The notes beneath the pieces were generated by a model that was given only the letters and a program-made list of their open reading frames with translations, had not been told where the DNA came from and ran no database searches. Shown in pieces: positions 1 through 10,585 of a stretch of 64,000 nt of DNA; the stretch's first letter is position 1, and the number at the start of each line of letters is the position of its first letter. The translations under genes and the position numbers were made by a program. The stretch lies in assembly GCA_951802425.1 (NCBI GenBank), contig OX637799.1, positions 868,001-932,000 of the forward strand. Reading direction: 5' to 3'. The DNA comes from Clavaria fumosa (lineage: Eukaryota > Basidiomycota > Agaricomycetes > Agaricales > Clavariaceae).

Positions 1-2
1 GA

Positions 3-470
3 GAACGTGTCTTCGCTTCGCATCAAAACGACATTGTCGCTCCGGATCACTCTACCCCTCAATCCAAATATTCTTCCGCAGCCACTGGCCCTACCGCAAT
101 GGAAATCGACGATGACCCCGACGGATTACGCGTACTTCCCCTTCCCTCCAGCCCCAATTCCCATTCCAGCCGGGCGCTGCCAGGTGCGGGCCTCTCGTTT
201 ACGAGGCCCATCCAGGTTTCACCAATCCCCGCCTCGAATGGGGTGTCCTCCCTGTCATTGTATAGGCGGCGCGAACCGACGATGCCTCCGAAAGAGGACC
301 ATCTCTGCACAGACCTCATCCGCGACCGTCATTGGCTTACGTGGGCAATGGCGCAGCCGAAATCCTGCAAGCGACCTCGCAAGGTGCAGGCTTTGAGGCG
401 AACGTCAACCTCTGACGAAACCTCATTCGTGTTCACCCTGGAAGACTGGCTTCGTGCACACCGTGCTTGA
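3..470 (+). CDS. 3' end of an unidentified gene (start outside window)
   Basis: One frame is open from base 3 to a stop at 468-470 (about 155 codons), which suggests the C-terminal exon of a gene that starts left of the window. The reading is rich in Ser, Pro and Arg with an acidic patch (MEIDDDPDG, from base 99) and no recognisable domain. A second frame over bases 270-411 also reads like protein and ends at 411, so an intron or frameshift near 270 would change the C terminus. AG acceptor-like sequence precedes base 91. Family not recognised. Confidence 0.35.
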   Translation, partial: ERVFASHQNDIVAPDHSTPQSKYSSAATGPTAMEIDDDPDGLRVLPLPSSPNSHSSRALPGAGLSFTRPIQVSPIPASNGVSSLSLYRRREPTMPPKEDHLCTDLIRDRHWLTWAMAQPKSCKRPRKVQALRRTSTSDETSFVFTLEDWLRAHRA

Positions 471-3469
471 CCGTATTTACTTGAAGAGGATTAAGGGGAC
501 TTCAGATTGCTATAAAACCAGAACGACACAGTGAGGAACTCCCCTTGTGGAAGGAATAGAATATCATAATCAGTTGCCAAGCCGTACAGGCGTCAGCTTT
601 GAAACGTCCTCGTTCTCTGGACTGGAGTCTTGCCCGTAGGTGCAAATCAGCAAGAATCAAGAATGCTCCATTCCATGCACAGCTGACCGACGAACACTTA
701 CGAATGTCATCATCATAGAATTAAATAATGCTGGTACAAATGTCCCAAGGATGACGAGAAGCCTTCTGCTAGTTCTACAAATATTGTAGGACAATGCTAT
801 ACCAGACGTTAAGCCCACTCTGGGTGCGCGTTTTGAACTGCATGGGAAGCTGGTTTCACAATGGGCTTCCCTTCAGGCTAGGGCGGATGCTGATGTAAGA
901 CCCGACTGGAAATTTTGTTTCTCCTGCTCTGGCGATGTTCGAGGCCGTGCGTTGAGCCTGTGGCAAGGTCGCCTTAGGCAAGGTATGTAATGGAAACGAA
1001 TATCACGTACAATGCCAGGAATGAGTTGACGTATACTGGAAAGGGGATTTTAGCACCGAATGGTGAGTGCGAATGATATGCTCTTACGCCTTGTCAGAAC
1101 CAGGCCAAGGGAAAAAGAAGTGTAGCTGTGCGGTATTACGACGTACTGGCGATTTCGCGTGTCAGTTCGTTCCGGTTCTCCCGTTCCATTTGCTATGGAC
1201 TTACAGAGATCAGCGCAGAGAAGGCGCACAATCTAGAAGAGCCAAGGTGACCGGCAATTTCTCGTACGGCATGAACGATCAACGTACGTCGTGAGCACGC
1301 CTGAAAACACTGTGTATACGGCGACGGTCACGAGCCTGGAGTTCAAACTTCGCAGATTAAGCACGCCATCAGAGGGAGTGATGTACTTTATATATCAGCG
1401 GGGAGCAGAGACTCACTGAGGGAATGCATATCCTGCGCTTCGAGTGCAAAAAAGCATGGCTGCCGAAATGGCCAAATCGATAACACCAGCTGTTGCGAAG
1501 CAGAGGATGATTGCCCACTATACATTAGGCAGTTAGATTGGAGCATCGGGGTGCGAAGGGTGGAAAAGCCATTACTGATATCGATTGAACATTGGCAAGA
1601 GAATCCAATCGATACCTGTTATAATGAGATTACGCCCGAGAAGAATAGTTTAACAACATACACTTCAACCGCTAACACTGGTGACAGAGAGTGAGAAGCA
1701 TATCACAGCACAGGCTCAGGGAAAATACTAACTCAGACCGGAGACTATAGGTCATTTGCGGTCAGTGTAGATGCAACTTCAAAAGATTGGGGAAACATAC
1801 CCAGGCCTAAGAGGATAAGTCCAATCTTTGTAAATCAAGTTCATAAGGTGTAGAAGGGGTCAAAAAATTCGAAGACAGACTGCGACATAGCCAAAGTAAA
1901 ACCGGAGCATGCCACTAACTTTGATCGATGACCAACCCGTCAACTTGATTACGGATGAGTCAAGGCAAACCGTGACTCACTGATCCAGACTCTCCAGGCA
2001 TACAGGCTTCAAATGGACTTGAGTCAATTTGGTTGAGGATGAAAATTTTATGGTACCTTTGTACCGACAGCGAAATGAGGACCTAAGAACCGAGAGTTAG
2101 GATAGAGCCGAGATGTCATTTGAAGAACTTACGTTGAGCAAAACTTGAAGCTATTTGGAACATTCAGGCAAGATACCGCAAGACACAGAGGAACGCACTC
2201 TCAAACTCCTGAATATGTGCGGTGCAGCCTTAGTATCAGAATGGGGGCGCGTCGACAATATCTTTCGTACCATGCAATTTCAAACGGCAAGACCAGTCTG
2301 TCGTCCACGAGATAATGATATACAGTATCTGGATTGAGCGAAGGTTATGTCTCGTGAAATGGTTAAATGCTTAGAATCAGCTTACGTATGGATAGCAAAA
2401 AATGGAACGTGTCCATCGCCCTACCAATATAATACTTATTATGAGCTAGGCAGGTTGCAGACTGACACGGGGCACCGACCACAGAAGACTTGTCTGTAGG
2501 CGGATCAATAGATACCCGAACGGAACAGAAAGTTTACTGACTGTTATTTTGAAGACTCTAGGGTCCTTTGGAAACGATATATGATACACAACAACTACAT
2601 TGCCGCCCAAAATCAGCTTCCAGACCAGAAAAGATGCGCCGGTTAGGAGGACGAACGTTGAATAAGAGTCATTCCATAGAATCTGCGTGACAAGGATAAA
2701 AGCTTTACATAGTAGAAACGAACGGGGAAACGAACACGGCAGATGCTGTCAGTCCAAGAAACAGGGCTCCGAAAGTTCCGTCCACGGAAAACACGATAGT
2801 CGGGCTCATGGTCAATTCTCCGGTCAACAGTGAAGACCAATGCAGGTACGGGTATCGAAAGGGCAGCTACAAGGTTCCCCAGCTAGGGGGGATGGTATAT
2901 GGGAACTAGAACTGAGATCAGCCACGGGTGCGGACACCACAACGACCACTGCAATGATGGAGACATGATTGTCTTTGATGGTGTAACCAACGCGAAGCAA
3001 TGTACCAAATAAACGCTCAGACATGGAGGATTGCAAGACTCTGCAAAGTTTCTTCGTTCATTCGTCAAGGCATCTGGTCAAGCGCAAAGATGATACGGGT
3101 AAGTGAGTGGCGCATTGAATGGACGTAAATTTCAGCCACGAGCACTTTGCTCCCACAAGTTGATCATAATTTTCTCTGATTCGGTAAATTGGCCCCTATA
3201 TCATAAACGAGCAACAAAATCTCCATCCATAACATCTGACAGACTCGTCTCTATGGGCGACACACATCCGTTCGTCTGACAATTGTATGACATGATTTCT
3301 CAGTGCCACATATGTGGGGTGCCCGCCAATTTCAGTGCAGAATCTATATCATTCACATTTTGTTGAAATAGACATGTTCAGGTAGTGTACCACGTTTGAC
3401 TCCTTGAAGAAATCCGTTCTTACTGTACAGCCAGCTCGCTTACTGTAAATTACAAAAGCCAACTCTAAC
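471..3469. other. 3-kb gene-free stretch
   Basis: No frame on either strand is longer than about 75 codons, and none shows a family motif or a plausible chain of exons. No LTR, terminal inverted repeat or tandem repeat is visible. Base composition is moderate, unlike the CpG-free transposon island further right. It is either true intergenic DNA or long-decayed sequence. Confidence 0.6.
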
Positions 3470-4662
3470 TCAACCCAAGAAATCCTGCAGAAATTTAGCG
3501 GCCCGATCAAACGCGCCAGCGTGGAGTAAATCGGCTTTAGGGTAGGAGTCAAATGAGTGCTCCTCTCCTTCCACAATCTCCAGTCGCGCCTGCACACCGG
3601 CGCGCCGAAGTAGGCCGTATATATGCTCCGAATCAAGCATTGGGACTACCGTATCCAGAGACCCGTGCATAAGGAACGTCGGTGGCCAATCGGCCGTCAC
3701 ACCAAGCTGCGGGAAGAGCCCGTGGTGGCGCGCAGGAACGGCGGTGCGTAAGAGCGCCTCTTTGTCCGTGACGGCGGTGTCACCGAGATGCGCCCGTAGC
3801 GTCGCGCTGATACTTGGATCATGTTCTCCAAGCCAATAATCCAGATAAATGCCCATCTGAAGATACAACCGTGAAAGAAGCATGCGAGGATTGGTGGGGT
3901 AACCTGGTATTGGGGCCGAGGGAGGAGCATAGGAAAGTGGAGAGTCCGAAGTCGCGGGAAGGCTCACGGAGGAAGGGTATCTGTAGGATTCAAAAAGTGC
4001 TGGGTCAAGCAGCTCACGGCCTTGAAAGAAGGGTTCTGTCTTCGCAACTAAATATTGGGGAGTCTGTAGAGGAGCATATGAATCACAGCCCTGTCATAGT
4101 CATGGAAGTAATGGCCCCGTGGAGGAAATGACGAACCAACGCATCTCCGAGTGGGGCGTATAGGCAAAAGAGAGCTTTCGGCTTGGGGACGGCGTGCATC
4201 GCAGCAAGGTATGCACATAGACCGCCGGAGCTTGTGCCTGCGACTGCGACTTTCCCCGGGTCAATACGGAACGTAAACGAATCGCAAGACTGATCCAGTA
4301 GTTCATTCAAGTCTGCGTCCAGGAAGGTAAAGAGGTCAAGGATGTCGCGGAGGATGTCGTGACCGGTAGAAGGTGGCATCAACCGATGGTCGGCCGATAT
4401 GAACGCATAACCCAGCCCAGTGACTCGCTCTTATGAGACTGGATTAGCGGAATGGATAAATACAGTTCTTAGTTGTGGGAGACTAACCTTGCAACCAGCA
4501 CGGGAGGAAAGCTTCCCTGTTGCCCACGGCCATACCACCCCCATGGAAGTAAACGACAGCTGGGACCTGTGAGCACGTTCGCGAGACCTCTTTGGGTGGA
4601 TAAACGTCGAGTTTGATGTCGATGCCCTCGACTGCCTTGTAAACAAAAGTGAGACAGTGCAT
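3470..4662 (-). CDS. alpha/beta hydrolase (HSL-type esterase), copy A
   Basis: Predicted 353-aa hydrolase of the alpha/beta-hydrolase fold-3 (hormone-sensitive lipase-like) family, expected to cleave carboxylic esters; substrate unknown. Exons 4662-4488, 4429-4137 and 4063-3470 give one open frame. Intron 1 (58 nt) begins GTTAGT and intron 2 (73 nt) begins GTTCGT. Visible motifs are the oxyanion-hole HGGG, the nucleophile elbow GTSSGG, an acid motif HGSLDTVVP and a C-terminal EEHSFD carrying the His. No signal peptide is evident, so it is probably cytosolic. It is the promoter-distal member of three tandem minus-strand paralogues. Its C terminus is shorter (ends FLG) than those of B and C because the duplicated block stops here. 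Confidence 0.8.
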
Positions 4663-5155
4663 TCCTTAGCAAGGTAAGGTCTCAGGCCTCAGGCGCCGGG
4701 GCGGGAGCGTCATTCATATAAATGCCGAAACCGTTCCCGAACCCTGCGTACACGGGCGTTTTCCGACTCCAAGAAGACTTGAATGCATGCCAATCAGTGC
4801 AGCCAATGTCTCTAGTAACGAAGTGTGCATGATACGTCCTAAGCAAGACATGTGTTCTTTTACAGTATGACTGGGGAGCCTACCAATCGTGGGTGGTTCC
4901 GTATTTACGCCGCTTGTCCGGGAAGTACAAGCACAGAGCCAGAACGATAAGTAAACCAAGGGTGGGGGCAAAGCGAAAGTAATAGGAGCATGGTTGAACG
5001 AGTTAACGACTCAAGTCACGCAAAAGCAGCAATCATTGGCGACACCGTCGCAGACATTCCACATGTACTAGTAGACGACACACGCAAAGACACGACAACT
5101 ATTCAACGATACGCAGACGGCTCTGCCGACTGGTGGCATTCAGCTCAGGAATCCC

Positions 5156-6387
5156 CTAGCCAGAAAGGTCTTGGTGGGTAACGAGACGGCATCGGGGATC
5201 CAAGCAATCCTGCAGAAATTGAGCGGCCCGATCAAACGTGCCAGCGTGAAGAGAGTCAGCCTTAGGGCCATAGTCGAAGGAGTGTTCCTCTCCTTCGACA
5301 ACCTCCAGTCGCGCCTGTACACCAGCGCGCCGCAGTAGGTCGCACATATGCTTCGAATCATGGATTGGAATCACCGTATCCAGAGACCCGTGCACGACGA
5401 GCGTCGGTGGCCAATCGGCCGTCACACCGAGCTGCGGGAAGAGCCCGTGGTGGCGCGCAGGAACGGCGGTGCGTAAGAGCGCCTCTTTGTCCGTGACGGC
5501 TGTCTCACCGAGATGCGCCCGTAGCGTCGCGCTGATACTTGGATCATGTTCTCCAAGCCAATAATCCAAATAAATGCCCATCTGAAGATACAGCCGTGTA
5601 AGAAGCATGCGAGGATTGGTGGGGTAACCTGGTATTGGGGCCGAGGGAGGTGCATAGGAAAGTGGGGAGTCCGAAGTCGCGGGAAGGCTCACGGAGGAAG
5701 GGTATATGTAGGATTCAAAAAGTGCTGGGTCAAGCAGCTCACGGCCTTGAAAGAAGGGTTCTGTCTTCGCAACTAAATATTGGGGAGTCTGTAGAGGAGC
5801 ATATGAATCACAGCCCCATTATAGCCATGGAAATAATAGTCCCGTGGAGGAAACGACGAACCGGCGCATCTCCGAGTGGGACGTATAGGCAAAAGATAGC
5901 TTTCGGCTTGGGGACGGCGTGCATCGCGGCAAGATATGCACATAGACCGCCGGAGCTTGTGCCTGCGACTGCGACTTTCCCCGGGTCAATACGGAATGTA
6001 AACGAGCCGCAGGACTGATCCAGTAGTTCATTCAAGTCTGCGTCCAGGAAGGTAAAGAGGTCAAGGATGTCGCGGAGGATGTCGTGACCGGTGGAAGGTG
6101 GTATCAACCGATGGTCGGCCGAGATGAACGCATAACCCAGCCCAGTGACTCGCTCTTATGAGACTGGATTAGCGAAATAGATCAATACAGTTCTTAGTTG
6201 TGGGAGACTAACCTTGCAACCAGCACGGGAGGTAAGCTTCCCTGTTGCCGACGACCATACCACCCCCATGGAAGTAAACGACAGCTGGGACCTGTGAGCA
6301 CGCTTGCGAGACCTCTTTGGGTGGATAGACGTCGAGTTTGATGTCGATGCCTTCGACTGCCTTGTAAACAAAAGTGAGACGGTGCAT
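5156..6387 (-). CDS. alpha/beta hydrolase (HSL-type esterase), copy B
   Basis: Predicted 366 aa from exons 6387-6213, 6154-5862 and 5788-5156. Intron positions, phases and lengths (58 and 73 nt) are the same as in copy A. HGGG, GTSSGG, HGSLDTVIP and EEHSFD are all intact, so Ser-Asp-His catalysis should be preserved. Exon 3 is almost identical to copy A over about 150 codons, then extends to a C terminus ending HQDLSG that is shared with copy C. The near-identity of A and B points to a more recent duplication than the one that produced C. Confidence 0.8.
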
Positions 6388-6920
6388 TCCTTAGCAAGGT
6401 AAGGTCCTTAAGGCGCCGGACGGGAGCGCCATTCATATAAATGCCGAAACCGTTCCCTAAACCTGCGTATATCTCCAAGGGCGTGGACTTGAATGCATGC
6501 CAATCAGTGCAGCCAATGTCTGTAGTAACGAAGTGTGGTGTGTTGTGTTACATACTGGTCCATACCTCTCTATACCGACAACTTAGCCGAGCTGTGGCGG
6601 CGGCGCCGCCACGGCGCCGACGGTTTTGCTGATACGCCCTTCGTGGGTGGTTCCGTATTTATGCCGCTTTTCTAGGAAGTACAAGTACAGAGCCAGAACG
6701 ATAAGTACACCAAGGGTGGGGGCAAAGCGAAAGTAATAGGAGCATGGTTGAACGAGTTAACGACTCAAGTCACGCAAAAAGCAACAATCATTGGCGACAC
6801 CGTCGCAGACATTCCACACATGTACTAGTAGACGACACAGTCGCACACGCAAAGACACGACAACTATTCAACGATACGCAGACGGCTCTGCCGACTGGTG
6901 GCATCCAGCTCAGGAATCCC

Positions 6921-8133
6921 CTAGCCAGAAAGGTCTTGGTGGGTAACGAGACGGCATCGCGGATCCAAGCAATCCTGCAGAAATTGAGCGGCCCGATCAA
7001 ACGTGCCAGCGTAGAGAGTGTCAGCCTTAGGGCCATAGTCGAAGGAGTGTTCCTCTCCTTCAACAACCTCCAGTCGCGCCTGCACACCAGCGCGCCGCAG
7101 CAGGTCGCACATACGCTTCGAATCATGGATCGGAATCACCGTATCCAGAGACCCGTGCACGAGGAGCGTCGGCGGCCAATCGGCCGTCACGCCAAGCTGC
7201 GGGAAGAGCCCGTGGTGGCGCGCAGGAACGACGGTGCGTAAGAGCGCCTCTTTGTCCGTGACGGCGGTGTCACCGAGATGCGCCCGTAGCGTCGCGCTGA
7301 TACTCGGCTCGTGCTCTCCAAGCCAGTAGTCTAAATAAACGCCCAACTGGAGATAGATCCGCGAAAGGAGCATGCGGGGATTGGTGGGATAACCCGGTAT
7401 CGGAGCTGAAGGAGGGGCGTAGGACAGTGGGGAAGCCGAAGTCACTGGCAGCTTTGCTGAGGCGGGGTGCAGATAAGGCTCGAAAGACTCTGGGTCAAGC
7501 AGGTCGCGACCCATAAAGAAAGGCTTGGTTTTGGCAGTCAAATAGTGATCAGTCTGTGGGCTCGTCGGCGGCAATTCCTATTGTAGCAGAGAAACGACGG
7601 ACCAACCAGTCTCCAAACCCGGCGTACATACCCAGGAGAGCTTTCGGTTTGGGAACGGCATGCATAGCTGCAATGTATGCACATAGGCCGCCGGAGCTTG
7701 TCCCGGAAACAGCCACATTCTCTGGATCAATGTGAAATGCAACGGGACTGTGAGACTGATCCAGAAGAGTATTCAGGTCGTCGCCAAGGAAGGTAAATAG
7801 GTCAAGGATGTCGCGTAGGATGTCATGACCAGTTGAAGACGGAATCAGCTGATGATCTGCTGAGATGAATGCATAACCCATCTCAGTGACTCGATCTGAT
7901 AAGAATAGTTCAGCGAAAGAACCGTGTTTTCGAGTTAAGGGCGGCTGACCGAGTAGCCAGCGCGGAAGCCAGGCTTCCCTGCTACCAACAGCCATACCAC
8001 CGCCATGGAAGTAAACGACAGCTGGGACTTTGGGGCGTAGCCACGAGACACGTTTGGGCGGATAAAGGTCGAGTTTGATCTCGACGCCCTCGATTTGTTT
8101 GTAAACGAATGTATGGTGAAACGGGGGGTCCAT
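6921..8133 (-). CDS. alpha/beta hydrolase (HSL-type esterase), copy C
   Basis: Predicted 369 aa from exons 8133-7950, 7895-7603 and 7553-6921. Introns are at the same sites as in A and B but shorter (54 nt beginning GTCAGC; 49 nt beginning GTCCGT). Because intron 1 is a multiple of three with no stop, the unspliced frame also reads through it; comparison with A and B shows it should be removed. HGGG, GTSSGG, HGSLDTVIP and EEHSFD are present. It is the most diverged copy and the first in the direction of transcription, so probably the founder of the array. Confidence 0.8.
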
Positions 8134-9223
8134 CCTTGATGCAAGGTGAAGTTACGACAAGCACAAATGAAGCAAGTTTCTCTTACCGGACAGTAGAGGT
8201 TCTACATTGTGCCGGGATAGGTTTGAAAATGAGAGGAAGGGTTAGTTGGGATAGTTGAGATGTCGCAAACATATTGAAACGTGGTTCACTGGAAGTTCGC
8301 TTTCTCGCTTCAGCAATTCAAATAAAGGCCATGTCACATGACGATTTACTGCCATTTGTGGGCTAGCAACAGGAACAGCAGCGCGCGCGGTGAGCCGTGC
8401 CAAGACAAGGTACAGTACCGCCAGTCTAAGCCCACCGCACACTGGCGCCAACATTGCACTATTTCATTTCATAACCTAAAGAAAGAAGACAAAAAAGAGG
8501 AACATCCCAGGAGCCCTTCATGTGTACAACCCAAAATGGAAACGAGGAGAAAAAGTGCATCAGAGGAACGAATATGGACGGGAAGAAGGAGCGATTCTGG
8601 TCCTGCTAGGTCAAGAAGAGAGCGTTTGTCGGGCACCTCTACGATTAGGGTAGGCGAAGGTAAAAGCGGAGGGAGGTGCGCGAGTTGGTATAGGCAGGAG
8701 AGAAAGGATTACTGAAGGAATACATCTCGTACATCCTCAGATGGTAGTTGAGGTGGCATGACTGGGATCCAGGAGTAAAGAGAGGCAGTAAGGAGATCGT
8801 ACGGAATCAGCAAAAAATGAGAGGAATGGTAAGGACAGAGAGGTGAGAAACGTGGCTTGGTGGATCAAAAGAAAATAAAGTACGGAAAAATAGTGTTCTT
8901 GGGATGAAAATGAGGACTTCAAGGGTACCAGGACAGGACGTGAGGTCGGAGGTGAATGAGACGATAGGAAAGGTGGCCAAGAGGGTCTCTTTTAAAGTTG
9001 TAATCGCAGAAGAGCATAACGGTAAAGCCAAGATTATACGCTGTCAATGGTAACAAGGCTGGGCGGGAAAGGGAGGGCTTGGAGAGGAAGTTTTGGAGGG
9101 GGGGCCGCCCAGACACGATTTGCGACAGCGAATGGCAGCGGGACCCGAGGCAAGGAAATCCAACAAAGGACGCTGAAACGACCAAGCGAAAAAGCAAAAT
9201 CCCAGAGACAGGGATGAAGCATT
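8134..9223. other. intergenic region, purine-rich
   Basis: No supportable gene. From about 8470 the + strand is strongly purine-rich (aaagaaagaagacaaaaaag and similar), as in the pyrimidine-rich promoter and leader tracts of fungal genes on the other strand. It holds the promoter of esterase copy C and the 3' flank of the 9224 gene. Confidence 0.5.
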
Positions 9224-10585
9224 TCATTGTGGTTGTGGCGCCGTCTGCACTGTAACGCCTTTGGAAGAGCCTACGCTTTGCAAGTCCATCCCTTGCTCCG
9301 CCAATACACTCATCATATCTTTGACTGGGCTTTCGACGTCGTCCTCGGGAGTTTGGAAATCAGGCTTCCTGAGTGCTTGCCGGAACGCATCAGCCATGAT
9401 TTCGGCGTCAGCTCCCGAAAATGGGCCTGTGTCTCTTGCGGATCCGCTGCGCGAGATAGTTGATACTCCGTCCCCTTCGACAGTTGTCACGTGGTGTCCT
9501 ACGCTCGAACTTAGCTGCTTCGACACCGCCCTAGTAGCAATCAACGGCGATGACTGCGCGTTCTCGTTGTTATCTATCATAGGCGATGTAGAGCCAACGG
9601 AGTTGCGATTCTGCGTTCTTCGCGATTTGCGGCAGCGGAAAAGCAGGAAGAAGGAGAACATAAAGAAGGTGGCGAGCGCGATGAAAGCAAGGATGGCTAT
9701 CAATGCTATTGCCCAATGTGGGAATGTAGATGAGGTGGAGGGTGCTTGTAGCCCAGAAGCAGTTGGCCGTAACCGTGAGAGCGAGGCTTGTTCAGAAGCG
9801 GAGGCAGAGGCAGCTGAGGCAGCTGAGGCAGAGGATGAGGATAAAACGAAATCGGCGTAAGTGGTTTCTTTCAAACGAGACATAAGTAATGTATCCACAA
9901 TAGAAATGTATCCGCCACTCACGGACAGCGGTGAATGTCGTCTGGGTGATCTCGGAACCATCTAGGGTTTTATCGCTCCGAGTGATGATCCAATAGAAAA
10001 GGTAGGTGATATTTTGACCGTTCCATTGGCTACCCCGCTCTCCGAACCAAGTATCATTTACACGAGCTGTTACAACGCCTGCCTCCGAGGTGGGGTTGGT
10101 GGCATTATAGAAGCTGACTACCATTTGACGGTCGTCGGCACGAAATAGGAACACATTGACCTTGTTAGTTTGTGTCAATTCTGGCCGTCGAGGATTCCCT
10201 GAAAGAATGGGATGTCTGATAAGCGAATATTCTGGTGTAAAATGCAATCACTCACAGACAAATGCCGCCCAATCGTGCTGGGGTATAACGGTAGAAGAAG
10301 TAGGCAAACATGAAATGACATCGTTTCCCGAGTTCATACATTGCAACTTCGCCGGACCTGAACGGTAGAATTAAACGCAATGTTCAGAGGGGAAAATAAA
10401 TCAGACGCACCAACTGAGTCGGGGTCAAACAGCTGTCTTGACTGGAGCATTCTTGAAGTGCTGGCGACAGGTTGTATATCACCATCGTTTGGAAGCGGTC
10501 TACGCTTCGGGCGCGTTGGGGGAGGTGCCAGAGGAGGAGGGGTCTGTAAGGGCCAGGGCGAGTTGTAAGAAGGATGTGGAGACAT
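9224..10585 (-). CDS. single-pass membrane protein, function unknown
   Basis: Hand-built model of 398 aa: exons 10585-10411, 10357-10256, 10198-9923 and 9867-9224, with introns of 53, 57 and 55 nt, all in phase. The N-terminal half looks extracellular, with N-glycosylation sequons (NAT, NDT, NIT) and a pair of Cys. It is followed by an Ala/Ser-rich stalk, one strong hydrophobic helix (IALIAILAFIALATFFMFSF) and a basic stop-transfer FRCRKSRRTQ. The cytoplasmic tail of about 140 aa is Ser-rich. The order resembles fungal type I surface or sensor proteins, but I recognise no named family. No signal peptide is obvious at this ATG. The frame is open for another 200 nt upstream without an ATG, so an extra 5' exon is possible. 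Confidence 0.65.

Larger units (their letters stand above)
3470..8133 (-). repeat. tandem triplication, unit about 1.7 kb
   Basis: Gene ends lie at 3470, 5156 and 6921, so the repeat period is about 1.69-1.77 kb and includes the spacer. The spacers 4663-5155 and 6388-6920 are homologous, for example both contain the run gagcatggttgaacgagtta (near 4987 and 6740). The second spacer has about 120 extra bases near 6535-6640 with a GC-rich palindromic stretch (ggcggcggcgccgcc). The homology ends just beyond the 3' end of copy A. Confidence 0.8.

Noticed and set aside
3814..6018. Plus-strand frames opposite esterases A and B
   Set aside because: Mirror frames of conserved exons, without start context or independent conservation.
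6744..7241. Plus-strand frame of 165 codons over esterase copy C
   Set aside because: Antisense shadow of exon 3 and its trailer; the homologous region in copy B does not keep the frame.
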